Part shown: positions 20,479 through 29,412 of the stretch, one piece after another
How positions within the stretch are numbered: the first letter of the stretch is position 1
Layout of the letters: every line of letters begins with the position of its first letter
Source: Macrococcoides bohemicum
GTDB taxonomy: Bacteria > Bacillota > Bacilli > Staphylococcales > Staphylococcaceae
Reading direction: 5' to 3'
NCBI RefSeq assembly: GCF_003259675.1
Contig: NZ_PZJG01000001.1
Location: 372,001-436,000, forward strand
DNA: 64,000 bases
Translations under genes and position numbers: made by a program
Notes under the pieces: generated by a model
Database searches by the model: none
Told to the model about the DNA's origin: nothing
What the model saw: only the letters and a program-made list of their open reading frames with translations

Positions 20479-21105
20479 TTGATTAAAGAAGAGACATATA
20501 TCAGTAAATTAAATCCAGTCAGTACAATCGATGGTTTAATTGAAGTTGCAAAAGAAAATGATGTGCCAATTATGGACAAAATATCAGTAGAATTCGTCAA
20601 ACAGTTGATTCGTATACATCATGCAAAGTCAGTGTTAGAAATCGGCACAGCAATCGGATATAGTGCATTACATTTTGCATCTGTAAGTGAGAATATTCAT
20701 ATCACCACGATTGAGCGCAATGCAACAATGTATCAATATGCTTTAAAGCATATTGAACAATATAAAAAAGCTCACCAAATTCGCCCGATTTTTAAAGATG
20801 CACTTGAAGCATTTGATGAGGTGAGCGACAAAGAATATGATATATTATTTATCGATGCTGCAAAAGCGCAATCATTAAAATTTTTTGAGTTATACAGTCC
20901 GCTTGTTAAGAAAGGCGGTTTAATTATTACAGATAATATTTTATACCACGATTTTGTAGGCAATATTGAAATTGTGCGCAATAGAAATATAAAACAGATG
21001 GTGCGCAAAATCGAAAAATATAATACTTGGTTAAGTGAAAATACAGCGTATGATACGAATTTTATCGATATTGGAGATGGAATGAGTATTTCAGTGAAAA
21101 AATAA
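20479..21105 (+). CDS. trmR: tRNA 5-hydroxyuridine methyltransferase (TrmR/YrrM family)
   Basis: Class I SAM-dependent O-methyltransferase (208 aa). The SAM-binding motif VLEIGTAIGYSALHFA lies near 53-68. ITTIERN, YDILFIDAAKAQ and GGLIITDNILYHDFVGN are the methyltransferase_3 landmarks. In B. subtilis YrrM (TrmR) methylates 5-hydroxyuridine at tRNA wobble position 34 to 5-methoxyuridine. The downstream trhP genes, which make the hydroxyuridine, support the same role. It starts with TTG at 20479 after AAAGGATTG. Confidence 0.88.
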   Translation: MIKEETYISKLNPVSTIDGLIEVAKENDVPIMDKISVEFVKQLIRIHHAKSVLEIGTAIGYSALHFASVSENIHITTIERNATMYQYALKHIEQYKKAHQIRPIFKDALEAFDEVSDKEYDILFIDAAKAQSLKFFELYSPLVKKGGLIITDNILYHDFVGNIEIVRNRNIKQMVRKIEKYNTWLSENTAYDTNFIDIGDGMSISVKK

Positions 21106-21116
21106 AGGAGTACATT

Positions 21117-22040
21117 ATGACAGAATTATTAGTAACACCTAAATCTTTATCTCACATAAGTGAATTAATTGAAGCAGGTGCAGATGCATTTGTTATCGGA
21201 GAAGAACAATTTGGATTACGTCTGGCGGGAGAATTTAAACGTGAAGATTTAAAAGCTGCAATAGATATAATTCATCAACATAATAAGAAAGCTTATGTTG
21301 CAGTAAACGGTATTTTTCACAATGAACATTTAGATGCAGTTGAAGATTATATGAAATTTTTACATGTTGTAAAACCAGACGCAATTTTATTTGGAGATCC
21401 TGCAATTGTAATGTATGAAAGAGAACTAGGCAATACGATACCTTTACAATGGAATCAGGAAACATTAGTAACGAATTATTTCCAGGTGAACTACTGGGGA
21501 CAACGTGGTGCAAACCGAGCGGTACTTGCACGTGAGTTATCTCTTGATGAAGTATTGAACATTAAAGCGCATAGTGATGTTGCTATTGAAGTGCAAGTCC
21601 ATGGCATGACATGTATGTTCCAATCGAAACGTAGTTTGCTAGGTAATTATTTTATGTATCAGGATAAAGTAATGAAAATTGAAAATCGTGAAATTAAAGA
21701 TGCAATGTTACTTTATGATGAAGAACGTAATAATAAATATCCAATTTTTGAAGATAGTAATGGCACACATATTATGAGTCCAAATGATATTTGCGTTATC
21801 GAAGAATTAGAAGAATTAATTGAAGCAGGTATTGATTCATTTAAAATAGATGGCGTATTACATTCAGAGGAATATATTACGACAGTGACAAAAGCATATC
21901 GACAAGCGCTTGACCTTTATAATGAAGATGTAGAAGCATATGAAGATGCTAAATTTGATCTTGTAGATATGATTGAAGAAATTCAACCAGAACATCGCCC
22001 ACTGGATCAAGGATTCTTATTTAAACAAACTGTATATTAA
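21117..22040 (+). CDS. trhP1: U32 family protein, tRNA wobble uridine hydroxylation (TrhP1/YrrN)
   Basis: Peptidase U32-family protein (307 aa). It pairs with the next gene for prephenate-dependent 5-hydroxylation of tRNA U34, as shown for B. subtilis YrrN/YrrO. ELIEAGADAFVIGEEQFGLR, the AVNGIFHNEHLD segment and QVHGMTCMFQSKRSLLGNY are visible. It has fewer cysteines than TrhP2. ATG at 21117 follows AAAGGAG. It lies 11 bp after trmR and 11 bp before trhP2. Confidence 0.88.
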   Translation: MTELLVTPKSLSHISELIEAGADAFVIGEEQFGLRLAGEFKREDLKAAIDIIHQHNKKAYVAVNGIFHNEHLDAVEDYMKFLHVVKPDAILFGDPAIVMYERELGNTIPLQWNQETLVTNYFQVNYWGQRGANRAVLARELSLDEVLNIKAHSDVAIEVQVHGMTCMFQSKRSLLGNYFMYQDKVMKIENREIKDAMLLYDEERNNKYPIFEDSNGTHIMSPNDICVIEELEELIEAGIDSFKIDGVLHSEEYITTVTKAYRQALDLYNEDVEAYEDAKFDLVDMIEEIQPEHRPLDQGFLFKQTVY

Positions 22041-22051
22041 GGAATGATTTG

Positions 22052-23311
22052 ATGAAAACGGAATTAGAAATTAAAAAACCAAAACAAATAATAAAGAAAC
22101 CAGAATTATTAGCGCCTGCAGGTAACCTTGAAAAATTGAAAATTGCCGTACATTACGGTGCAGATGCAGTATTTCTTGGTGGCCAAGAATATGGATTACG
22201 TTCAAACGCTGACAATTTCACAATTGAAGAAATTAAAGAGGGCGTAGATTTTGCGAATAAATATGGTGCTAAAATTTATATTACGACCAATATTATCGCC
22301 CATGATGAAAATATGGATGGTTTAGAAGATTATCTTATCGCCCTAGAAGGGACTGGAGCGACAGGGATTATCGTAGCAGATCCGCTAATCATTGAAACAT
22401 GTAAACGTGTTGCGCCTAAACTTGAAATTCATCTTTCTACACAACAATCATTATCAAACGTGAAAGCTGTTGAATACTGGAAGTCAGAAGGTTTAGAACG
22501 CGTTGTGCTTGCTCGTGAAACAAGTGCTGAAGAAATTAAAGAAATGAAAGAAAAAATTGATATTGAGATTGAAGCGTTCATTCACGGTGCAATGTGTATC
22601 GCTTATTCTGGACGTTGTACATTAAGTAACCATATGACAGCACGTGACTCAAATCGTGGCGGATGTTGTCAAAGTTGTCGCTGGGATTATGATTTATTAA
22701 CAGTAGATGATGATGAACTTGATGTTGTTTATGATGGAGAGGCAACACCTTTTGCAATGAGTCCAAAAGATTTAAAGCTTGTTGAATCAATTCCGAAGAT
22801 GATTGATATCGGTGTAGATTCATTGAAGATAGAAGGTCGTATGAAATCAATTCATTATATCGCTACAGTTGTATCTGTTTATCGCAAAGTAATCGATGCG
22901 TATTGTGCAGACCCTGAAAATTTCAAGATAGATCCGCAATGGTTAATTGAATTAGATAAATGTGCCAATCGTGATACAGCAAGTGCATTCTTTGAAGGAG
23001 TCCCTGGTTTTGAAGAGCAAATGTTTGGTCATGAACAGTCAAAAAAAACACCTTTTGATTTCTGTGGTTTAGTGTTAGACTATTCTGAAGAAACACAAAT
23101 TGCTACAATTCAGCAACGTAACAACTTCAAACCAGGACAGGAAATTGAATTCTTTGGTCCTGAAATAGAAAACTTTAAACAAGTAATCGATGTTATATAT
23201 GATGAAGAGGGAACAGAATTAGATGCAGCACGTCATCCTCTTCAAATTGTACAAATTAAAGTAAAACATCCAGTCTATCCAATGAATATGATGAGGAAGG
23301 AACTGAATTAA
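22052..23311 (+). CDS. trhP2: U32 family protein, tRNA wobble uridine hydroxylation (TrhP2/YrrO)
   Basis: Larger U32 paralogue (419 aa). The U32 signature [18 protein letters not shown] is followed by [14 protein letters not shown]. These four conserved cysteines (about 184-216) probably bind an iron-sulfur cluster, as proposed for the family. The C-terminal 90 residues form a beta-barrel-like domain. I choose ATG 22052; a TTG just before it would add one residue. Its stop overlaps the udk start, so udk is translationally coupled. Confidence 0.9.
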   Translation: MKTELEIKKPKQIIKKPELLAPAGNLEKLKIAVHYGADAVFLGGQEYGLRSNADNFTIEEIKEGVDFANKYGAKIYITTNIIAHDENMDGLEDYLIALEGTGATGIIVADPLIIETCKRVAPKLEIHLSTQQSLSNVKAVEYWKSEGLERVVLARETSAEEIKEMKEKIDIEIEAFIHGAMCIAYSGRCTLSNHMTARDSNRGGCCQSCRWDYDLLTVDDDELDVVYDGEATPFAMSPKDLKLVESIPKMIDIGVDSLKIEGRMKSIHYIATVVSVYRKVIDAYCADPENFKIDPQWLIELDKCANRDTASAFFEGVPGFEEQMFGHEQSKKTPFDFCGLVLDYSEETQIATIQQRNNFKPGQEIEFFGPEIENFKQVIDVIYDEEGTELDAARHPLQIVQIKVKHPVYPMNMMRKELN

Positions 23312-23934
23312 TGGCGCATACGACAATCATCGGTATTGCGGGAGGTTCTGGTTCAGGTAAGACATCAGTAACTTCTAAAATACTTAAAAATTTAGAAGGC
23401 TATAGTGTAGCTTTAATCGAGCAGGATTATTATTATAAAAATCAGGATCATCTTAGTTTTGAAGAACGTTTAAAGACCAATTATGATCATCCTTTGGCAT
23501 TTGATAATGATTTACTTATTCAAAATTTAATTGATTTACGTAATGGTGAGACTGTAAAAGTTCCGACATATGATTACACCAATCATACAAGAAGTAAGAA
23601 AACGATTACATTTGAGCCAAAAGATGTTATTATTGTAGAAGGCATTTTTGCTTTAGAAAATGAAACACTTCGTGATTTAATGGATGTTAAGATTTATGTT
23701 GATACGGATGCAGATCTTCGTATTCTAAGAAGACTGATGAGAGATATAGAAGAGCGTGGTCGAACAATGGAATCAGTTATTGATCAATATTTAACTGTTG
23801 TTAGACCGATGCATAATCAATTCATTGAACCAACGAAACGATATGCTGACATTATTATACCTGAAGGTGGCAGTAATGCAGTTGCTATCGATATTATGAC
23901 AACAAAAATACAATCATTAATTCGAGTGAATTAG
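23311..23934 (+). CDS. udk: Uridine kinase
   Basis: P-loop kinase (207 aa) phosphorylating uridine and cytidine in pyrimidine salvage. Walker [10 protein letters not shown] is at about 10-18. [47 protein letters not shown] and [12 protein letters not shown] are hallmark segments. ATG overlaps the trhP2 TAA. greA follows 19 bp downstream, the usual Firmicute order. Confidence 0.95.
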   Translation: MAHTTIIGIAGGSGSGKTSVTSKILKNLEGYSVALIEQDYYYKNQDHLSFEERLKTNYDHPLAFDNDLLIQNLIDLRNGETVKVPTYDYTNHTRSKKTITFEPKDVIIVEGIFALENETLRDLMDVKIYVDTDADLRILRRLMRDIEERGRTMESVIDQYLTVVRPMHNQFIEPTKRYADIIIPEGGSNAVAIDIMTTKIQSLIRVN

Positions 23935-23953
23935 TAGAAAGAAGGATTTATCC

Positions 23954-24430
23954 ATGGAAATGCAAAAAGAATACCCAATGACGAAAGAAGGATTTGAAAA
24001 GTTAGAAGTTGAATTAGAACATTTAAAAACAGTAAGACGACCTGAAGTCGTTGAAAAAATTAAAGTTGCTCGTAGTTTTGGTGACCTTTCTGAGAACTCA
24101 GAATACGATGCAGCTAAAGATGAGCAAGGCTTTGTTGAACAGGAAATTACTAAAATTGAAATGATGTTACGTCATGCAGTTATTATTGAAGATGATGGTT
24201 CAAAATCAGAAGTTCAATTAGGAAGAACAGTAACATTTACTGAAGTGCCTGGTAATGAAGAAGAATCATATAAAATTGTAGGTTCTGCTGAAGCTGATCC
24301 TTTTGAAGGTAAAATTTCAAATGAATCTCCAATTGCTAAAGCATTACTTGGTAAAAAAGTTGGCGATGAAGTAAACGTTCCATTACCAAACGGCAATGAA
24401 ATGCGTGTTAAAATCGTTGAAATCAGCTAA
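23954..24430 (+). CDS. greA: Transcription elongation factor GreA
   Basis: GreA (158 aa, typical) rescues backtracked RNA polymerase by stimulating transcript cleavage. The N-terminal coiled coil carries the acidic tip around [20 protein letters not shown] (about 38-57). The C-terminal FKBP-like domain ends with [17 protein letters not shown] at 23954 follows AAAGAAGGA. It is the last gene of the operon; a clear terminator follows. Confidence 0.96.
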   Translation: MEMQKEYPMTKEGFEKLEVELEHLKTVRRPEVVEKIKVARSFGDLSENSEYDAAKDEQGFVEQEITKIEMMLRHAVIIEDDGSKSEVQLGRTVTFTEVPGNEEESYKIVGSAEADPFEGKISNESPIAKALLGKKVGDEVNVPLPNGNEMRVKIVEIS

Positions 24431-24447
24431 TATATTATATATACATT

Positions 24448-24473
24448 AAAGTAGATCTTATGATCTACTTTTT
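24448..24473 (+). terminator. Terminator after greA
   Basis: AAAGTAGATC-TTAT-GATCTACTTTTT. Confidence 0.88.
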
Positions 24474-24490
24474 ATTTAGGAGGAATTCGT

Positions 24491-25183
24491 GTGATTGGAA
24501 TTATCGGAGCAATGCAGGAAGAAATTGAAATTTTAAAGGGTAATATGCAGGAACTGCAAACTGAAAAAATTGCCCACGTTGAAATCTATAAAGGGCATTT
24601 ATATGGTAAAGATGTTGTATTAATGCAAAGTGGTATCGGTAAAGTTAATGCTGCAATCTGTGCAACACTGCTTATCCAGAATTATCAACCGGAGATGATT
24701 ATTAATACAGGTAGTGCAGGAGGCTTAGGTGCTTCTTTAGCTGTTGGTGATATTGTTATTAGTCAAAGCGTACTTCATCATGATGTTGTTGCGACTGCTT
24801 TTGGCTATGAGTTAGGACAAGTACCAGGTATGCCTGCACGATATCTAGCTGATGAAAAATTAATTGAATATACACAACAAGCAATTGATAAAAATAATCT
24901 TAAAGCACATATTGGACTCATCGTTTCAGGTGATAGTTTCATTGGATCATCAGAACAAAAGAAAGCAATCCTAACAAACTTTAATGACAGCCTTGCAGTT
25001 GAGATGGAAGCAGCTGCAGTGGCACAAACATGTCATCAATTTGAGGTTCCGTTTATTATTACACGTGCCATTTCTGACCTTGCAAATGGTGAGGCAGAGA
25101 TGAGTTTTGAAGAGTTCTTAAAAGTGGCTTGCGTATCAAGTTCTAAAATTGTAAAATCATTAATAGAGACATTACCAGCTTAA
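24491..25183 (+). CDS. mtnN: 5'-methylthioadenosine/S-adenosylhomocysteine nucleosidase
   Basis: MTA/SAH nucleosidase (Pfs, 230 aa) that hydrolyses MTA and SAH to adenine plus ribosyl products, recycling SAM by-products. The start is MIGIIGAMQEEIEIL. NTGSAGGLG near 77, the substrate Glu in VEMEAAAVAQ near 172, and the catalytic Asp in ISDLANGEAEMSF near 196 are present. The start codon is GTG with AGGAGGAAT upstream. A 34-codon ORF follows 20 bp after the stop. Confidence 0.95.
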   Translation: MIGIIGAMQEEIEILKGNMQELQTEKIAHVEIYKGHLYGKDVVLMQSGIGKVNAAICATLLIQNYQPEMIINTGSAGGLGASLAVGDIVISQSVLHHDVVATAFGYELGQVPGMPARYLADEKLIEYTQQAIDKNNLKAHIGLIVSGDSFIGSSEQKKAILTNFNDSLAVEMEAAAVAQTCHQFEVPFIITRAISDLANGEAEMSFEEFLKVACVSSSKIVKSLIETLPA

Positions 25184-25203
25184 GGGGATAGGAGGCGCAC
25201 GTT

Positions 25204-25308
25204 ATGTTATTTATTATGGCATTATCAGTAATTGCAACTGCAATTATCGGATTTTTAATTTACACAGGTACTGAAGTAGATTACGCTCCAAATCAAGAAA
25301 TCGAATAA
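25204..25308 (+). CDS. 34-aa single-pass membrane peptide (unknown function)
   Basis: ATG at 25204 follows a strong GGAGG with 8-nt spacing. The protein has a hydrophobic segment (residues 2-20, MALSVIATAIIGFLIY), then an acidic tail TGTEVDYAPNQEIE. The strong ribosome site, membrane-peptide composition and the hairpin after the stop argue that it is a real gene. It is probably on the mtnN transcript. I do not recognise a named family. Confidence 0.65.
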   Translation: MLFIMALSVIATAIIGFLIYTGTEVDYAPNQEIE

Positions 25309-25316
25309 TGCATTGT

Positions 25317-25346
25317 ACCCCAATCCTTATTGGATTGGGGTTATTG
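25317..25346 (+). terminator. Hairpin after the 34-aa ORF (probable terminator)
   Basis: Perfect 9-bp stem CCCCAATCC-TTATT-GGATTGGGG followed by TTATTG. The T-run is poor, so termination is likely but not certain. Confidence 0.6.
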
Positions 25347-25394
25347 ATTGTATACCAGGGTATAACAAAGCAATAAAAAATTTAGAGGTGACTT

Positions 25395-25919
25395 ATGGGA
25401 TTATTTCAAAAATATTTATTACCAAGTAAATATGCAAAGTCAATATTTGAAATCACACCAGAAGAATTATCAGGACGTGGTGTAAAAGCGATTATTACTG
25501 ATCTGGATAATACACTTGTTGGCTGGGATGTTACATTGGCAACACCTGAAGTGATTGACTGGTTTAATAGTATGCGTGAACACAACATTAAAGTTACAAT
25601 TGTTTCAAATAATAATCAGGCACGCGTGGCAACATTTGCTACACCATTAGAAGTAGATTATATTTTTAACGCACGCAAGCCTATGGGACAAGCGTTTAAG
25701 AAAGCCTGTGTCGCAATGGGAGTACAACCTGAAGAAACTGTAGTTATCGGTGATCAGATGATGACGGATGTACTTGCGGCTAATTCTAATGGATTTTATT
25801 CAATTATGGTGGTTCCAGTGAAATCTAATGATGAATGGAAAACACGTGTCAACAGAATGATTGAACGCAAGTTTTTAGCATATTTTAAGAAAAAAGGTTT
25901 AATTAACTGGGAGAACTAA
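25395..25919 (+). CDS. yqeG: YqeG family HAD IIIA-type phosphatase
   Basis: HAD-superfamily phosphatase (174 aa). The nucleophile motif DLDNTLVGWD lies near 36-45, TIVSNNNQARV (motif II) near 62-72, RKPMGQAFKKA (lysine) near 91, and GDQMMTDVLAAN (motif III) near 115. The family is related to phosphatidylglycerophosphatases; the substrate here is not established. In Bacillus and Staphylococcus yqeG leads directly into yqeH. Here a two-gene SPFH operon and a tRNA gene intervene. A terminator follows the stop. Confidence 0.9.
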   Translation: MGLFQKYLLPSKYAKSIFEITPEELSGRGVKAIITDLDNTLVGWDVTLATPEVIDWFNSMREHNIKVTIVSNNNQARVATFATPLEVDYIFNARKPMGQAFKKACVAMGVQPEETVVIGDQMMTDVLAANSNGFYSIMVVPVKSNDEWKTRVNRMIERKFLAYFKKKGLINWEN

Positions 25920-25937
25920 AAATCTATATATACTAGC

Positions 25938-25965
25938 AGAGACAAACCGATTGTCTCTTTTTTCT
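25938..25965 (+). terminator. Terminator after yqeG
   Basis: AGAGACAA/TTGTCTCT stem followed by TTTTTTC. Confidence 0.87.
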
Positions 25966-25971
25966 TTGATA

Positions 25972-25991
25972 ACCTTAAATTTACCTTAAAA
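25972..25991 (+). promoter_or_regulatory. Tandem-repeat operator, copy 2 (prohibitin-like operon)
   Basis: Exact copy of the 20-mer at 4627 and 48557. A TATAAT (26019-26024) lies 47 bp from the motif start, and TAAAAT (26027-26032) lies 55 bp from it, the latter close to the 56-bp spacing of the other two copies. Confidence 0.65.
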
Positions 25992-26067
25992 ATATCAATT
26001 TATTATTTTTAAACAACATATAATGGTAAAATAGATGTAACACTTCTTTATATAGAGGGGGATTTAT

Positions 26068-26373
26068 TTGAAACTATTTCTTATATGGTTATTTATTTTA
26101 GTAATCGTGCTGATAGTTCTTTATTTTGTGTTAAGTCGTCTTTATGATTATTTTAGCCATAGAGAAGCAAAAGAACAGATTGAACAACAAAATATCGAAA
26201 ATTTACGCAAATATGAATTGAATCAGGCTGCATTAAAAAGTAAAAAGAAAATGCTTGAAAGTGAAATATTTGCAAAGACTGGTATGATTGGTGACATAGC
26301 AGAAATAAAGCATTTAGAAAAGGAGCTGGAAGAAGTTAATGAACTCATCGACAGAATCAGTAAAGACAATTAG
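26068..26373 (+). CDS. Small membrane-anchored coiled-coil protein, partner gene of SPFH protein
   Basis: Protein of 101 aa. One N-terminal membrane segment (about 1-23, LFLIWLFILVIVLIVLYFVL) is followed by a charged, heptad-like helical region rich in Glu/Lys/Leu (about 35-100). It starts with TTG at 26068 after GAGGGGG. No family is recognised. Its last 35 bp overlap the downstream SPFH gene, so the two are coupled and the products may interact. The tandem-repeat operator lies about 95 bp upstream. Confidence 0.75.
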   Translation: MKLFLIWLFILVIVLIVLYFVLSRLYDYFSHREAKEQIEQQNIENLRKYELNQAALKSKKKMLESEIFAKTGMIGDIAEIKHLEKELEEVNELIDRISKDN

Positions 26374-27187
26374 ACCTAATAACAGAAAACCAATCAATAG
26401 AAAGTCGTTATTTATGACGACTATTCTCGGGATATTGTTATTATTAGGCATTATGTTAGCATTTATGTCAATAGAAAAAGTACCTCAAGGATACCAAGCG
26501 GTTATCTATTCAGTCAGCGGTGTTAAAGAAGAGACTAAACCTGCGGGCTGGCACTTTATATTTCCGTTAGACAAAGCTGTACATTACCCAATTCGTACGC
26601 AGACGAAAGAATACACAGATTTAAATGTAGCCACTAGTGACGGTAAAAATTTAAATATGGATATTAGTGTTAACTATCATGTGGATCCTACAAAAGTTGT
26701 GAAGATCTTTAATAAATTTGGTAACGCTGATATTACAGGACTTGAAAATGGGTTCCTGCGAACGCGTGTATTAGATGGTTTACGCCAATCAGTTGCTAAA
26801 TTCTCAGTCATTGAGACGTTCGGTGTAAAAACAGGAGAAATTAAGAAAAATACGTTAGAACAGTTACAGCAAAACTTAACAGATCAAGGATTTATTGTTG
26901 AAGACATTGCGATTTCCAGCCCAAAAGCTGATAAAGCAACACAAGCTGCAATTGACGAACGTGTAAAAGCGAATCAGGAATTAGAAAGAGCAAAGACAGA
27001 TAGAGCAATTGCTGAGCAAAATGCTAAGAAAAAACAAATTGAGGCAGAAGGTCAGGCTAAAGCCAATGCTATATTAGAAAAATCTTTGACAGATAAAATC
27101 ATTCGTAAACAAATGATTGATAAATGGGACGGTAAGCAACCGATTACGATTGGTGGAGAAGGCGTTATCGTTGATCTGAATAAGTAG
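26339..27187 (+). CDS. SPFH/prohibitin family membrane protein
   Basis: Protein of 282 aa. A basic N-terminus and one membrane segment (about 25-46) precede an SPFH/Band 7 domain (about 48-225: VPQGYQAVIYSVSG, GWHFIFPLDKAVHYPIRTQTKEY, LRQSVAKFSVIE). An Ala/Glu-rich coiled coil with KKKQIEAEGQAKANAILE follows. Such proteins form large membrane-bound ring scaffolds in lipid microdomains. ATG 26339 follows AAAGGAG inside the upstream gene. It is a second SPFH protein in this window besides FloA and shares FloA's upstream operator motif. Confidence 0.85.
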   Translation: MNSSTESVKTIRPNNRKPINRKSLFMTTILGILLLLGIMLAFMSIEKVPQGYQAVIYSVSGVKEETKPAGWHFIFPLDKAVHYPIRTQTKEYTDLNVATSDGKNLNMDISVNYHVDPTKVVKIFNKFGNADITGLENGFLRTRVLDGLRQSVAKFSVIETFGVKTGEIKKNTLEQLQQNLTDQGFIVEDIAISSPKADKATQAAIDERVKANQELERAKTDRAIAEQNAKKKQIEAEGQAKANAILEKSLTDKIIRKQMIDKWDGKQPITIGGEGVIVDLNK

Positions 27188-27194
27188 TCATTTT

Positions 27195-27226
27195 GAGTTC
27201 GGGGATTTCCTGAACTCTTAATTTGT
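27195..27226 (+). terminator. Probable terminator after the SPFH gene
   Basis: GAGTTC/GAACTC stem with inner GG/CC pairs and a short T-rich tail. Confidence 0.6.
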
Positions 27227-27315
27227 ATTAAATATACTAAAATCAACGCATAAGTTTATTTATTCTTTACAAAAATGATAATATTCGTTATTATATTTAT
27301 ACGAATTTAATATAT

Positions 27316-27386
27316 GCGGGTGTAGTTTAGTGGTAAAACCTCAGCCTTCCAAGCTGATGTTGTCGGTTCGATTCCGATCACCCGCT
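27316..27386 (+). tRNA. tRNA-Gly (anticodon TCC)
   Basis: 71-nt cloverleaf. Acceptor stem GCGGGTG/CACCCGC with discriminator T, D-arm TAGTTTAGTGGTAAAA, anticodon stem TCAGC/GCTGA with loop CTTCCAA, and T-arm GTCGGTTCGATTCCGAT are all readable. CCA is not encoded. It reads GGA/GGG codons. It is flanked by a promoter-like AT-rich region and a terminator. Confidence 0.97.
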
Positions 27387-27392
27387 TAATCT

Positions 27393-27426
27393 GGGTCGTG
27401 CTTACTCGCACAACCCTTTTATTTTG
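27393..27426 (+). terminator. Terminator after tRNA-Gly
   Basis: GGGTCGTGC-TTACTC-GCACAACCC (one mismatch) followed by TTTTATTTTG. Confidence 0.8.
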
Positions 27427-27497
27427 TCTTACAATACTTAGTAGACGTAATGTGCTAAAATAGATATATTGATAAATATTTTCAGGAGGAACATTAT

Positions 27498-28595
27498 TTG
27501 AGTAATGAAATGAAATGTATTGGTTGTGGTGCAATCTTGCAGTCAACAGACCAATCAAAGCCAGGCTACGTTCCAAATTCAAGTTTGAACAAAGAGGATG
27601 TCATTTGTAAACGTTGCTTTAGATTAAAACACTATAATGAGATACAGGATGTGCATTTAACAAGTGATGATTTCTTAACCATGCTAAATGCCTTAAGTGA
27701 TAAAGATGGTATTATCGTTAATGTAATCGATGTATTTGATTTTCAGGGGTCATGGATCAATGGTTTAAAGCGAATCGTTGGAAATAAAAAGGTCATAATT
27801 GCGGCGAATAAAATGGACTTATTACCGAAATTAATTAATAAACGTCGTGTAAAATTATGGATAGAAAAACAGGCGAAAGACTTAGGTATGAAAGCTGAGG
27901 ATGTAGTGCTCATATCTGCACAAAAGAATCATGGTATCGATGAATTATTGGAATCAATTGAAACACACCGTGCGGGAAAAGATGTTTATGTGGTTGGGAC
28001 GACAAATGTCGGTAAATCAACTTTAATCAATAAGTTAATTGAAACAAGCGTCGGTGAAAAGAATGTCATTACGACCTCTCATTTTCCAGGTACAACGTTA
28101 GATTTAATTGATATTCCTTTAGATGAACAATCATTTATGTATGATACACCTGGTATTATCCAGGCACATCAAATGACACATTATGTAAGTGATAAAGAGT
28201 TAAAAGTCATAATGCCGAAGGATGAAATTAAACCACGTAACTTTCAGTTGAACGAAGGTCAAACATTATTTTTAGGTGGACTTGTTCGCGTTGATTACTT
28301 AACAGGTGGTCGTCGAAGCTTAAACTGTTTTGTTTCGAATATGCTTAATATACATCGAACGAAGCAGGAGAATGCTGAATCGCTATGGCACCGCCAAATA
28401 GGGGAGTTGCTATCGCCTCCAGGAACAAAAGAGTTTGATTTTGATAATGTCAAAAGAACTACACTATCGATTAAAGAAGATAAACAAGATATTATTATTT
28501 CTGGTCTAGGGTTTATAACTGTAGAAAAAGGTGCAGTTATAGATGTATATGCACCGAAACAAGTCGATGTATATTTAAGACCAAGTATTCTATAA
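27498..28595 (+). CDS. yqeH: Circularly permuted ribosome-biogenesis GTPase YqeH
   Basis: GTPase (365 aa) needed for 30S subunit assembly. An N-terminal zinc finger (CIGCGAILQ...CKRCF) precedes a GTPase domain with permuted order: NKMD (G4, near 110) and SAQK (G5) come before GTTNVGKST (G1, near 167) and DTPG (G3, near 215). It starts with TTG after CAGGAGGA. It begins the cluster yqeH-aroE-yhbY-nadD-yqeK-rsfS-methyltransferase with very short or overlapping junctions, a conserved Firmicute operon for ribosome assembly and NAD. Confidence 0.95.
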   Translation: MSNEMKCIGCGAILQSTDQSKPGYVPNSSLNKEDVICKRCFRLKHYNEIQDVHLTSDDFLTMLNALSDKDGIIVNVIDVFDFQGSWINGLKRIVGNKKVIIAANKMDLLPKLINKRRVKLWIEKQAKDLGMKAEDVVLISAQKNHGIDELLESIETHRAGKDVYVVGTTNVGKSTLINKLIETSVGEKNVITTSHFPGTTLDLIDIPLDEQSFMYDTPGIIQAHQMTHYVSDKELKVIMPKDEIKPRNFQLNEGQTLFLGGLVRVDYLTGGRRSLNCFVSNMLNIHRTKQENAESLWHRQIGELLSPPGTKEFDFDNVKRTTLSIKEDKQDIIISGLGFITVEKGAVIDVYAPKQVDVYLRPSIL

Positions 28596-28608
28596 AGTAG
28601 GTGGCGAA

Positions 28609-29412
28609 ATGAATTTTGCAGTCATTGGCCATCCCATTCGTCATTCGTTATCTCCAGTTATGCATCATGCAAATTTTAAAGCTTTAGGAAGAAATGATGA
28701 ATACAGTGCTTTAGATATTGATCCGAAACATTTTCATCATGTTAAAGATATTATCGCGCAAAAGCATTTAGACGGCTTTAATGTTACAATTCCGTTTAAA
28801 GTTGATATTATGGCATATTGTGATGTCATAGATGATGCTGCACAAATGATTGGTGCAGTAAACACTGTGCACATTAAGGATGGGAAATGGATAGGATATA
28901 ATACGGATGGAATAGGGTATTTATCAAGCATAGATCATGTTCTAAAAGATAATATGAATATATTAATTTTAGGTGCCGGCGGAGCAAGTCGGGCAATTAG
29001 TTATACGATGATGCAAAATCATCAGGTTACGGTTGCTAACCGTACGTTAAAGCGTATTGAATCGTGGCCGTTCAAAGTTAACGGTATGACGTATAACGCA
29101 CTTAATGACTTATCAATTTATGATTTAGTCATCAATACTACACCTGTAGGAATGACCGGATTTGATGAGGTGCCGTTGATTCGATGCCAGGAATTAAAAC
29201 AATCGTGTGTAGTGAGTGATATTATTTATACACCGGAAAAAACAGCATTTTTAAAAGAAGCAGCATTACAAGATTTAAAAATAATAAATGGATTAGGTAT
29301 GTTTGTGATGCAAGGGGCTAAAAGCTTTGAGTTATGGACGGGACTAAAAGCTGCTTCACACGCAATGAGCGAAGCAGTGCAAACAACCTTGAAAGGAAGA
29401 AATAAATGTTAA
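28609..29412 (+). CDS. aroE: Shikimate dehydrogenase
   Basis: NADPH-dependent enzyme (267 aa) reducing 3-dehydroshikimate in aromatic amino acid synthesis. The start FAVIGHPIRHSLSPVMHHANF binds shikimate. NVTIPFK carries the catalytic lysine (about 65). The NADP loop ILGAGGASRAI is near 120. The C-terminal NGLGMFVMQGAKSFELWTG is conserved. It overlaps yhbY by 7 bp. Confidence 0.95.
   Translation: MNFAVIGHPIRHSLSPVMHHANFKALGRNDEYSALDIDPKHFHHVKDIIAQKHLDGFNVTIPFKVDIMAYCDVIDDAAQMIGAVNTVHIKDGKWIGYNTDGIGYLSSIDHVLKDNMNILILGAGGASRAISYTMMQNHQVTVANRTLKRIESWPFKVNGMTYNALNDLSIYDLVINTTPVGMTGFDEVPLIRCQELKQSCVVSDIIYTPEKTAFLKEAALQDLKIINGLGMFVMQGAKSFELWTGLKAASHAMSEAVQTTLKGRNKC

Noticed and set aside
27307-27582. 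Minus-strand ORF of 91 codons containing RVIGIEPTTSAWKAEVLPLNYTR
   Set aside because: This is the antisense reading of tRNA-Gly, a well-known false ORF. The tRNA on the plus strand explains the sequence.
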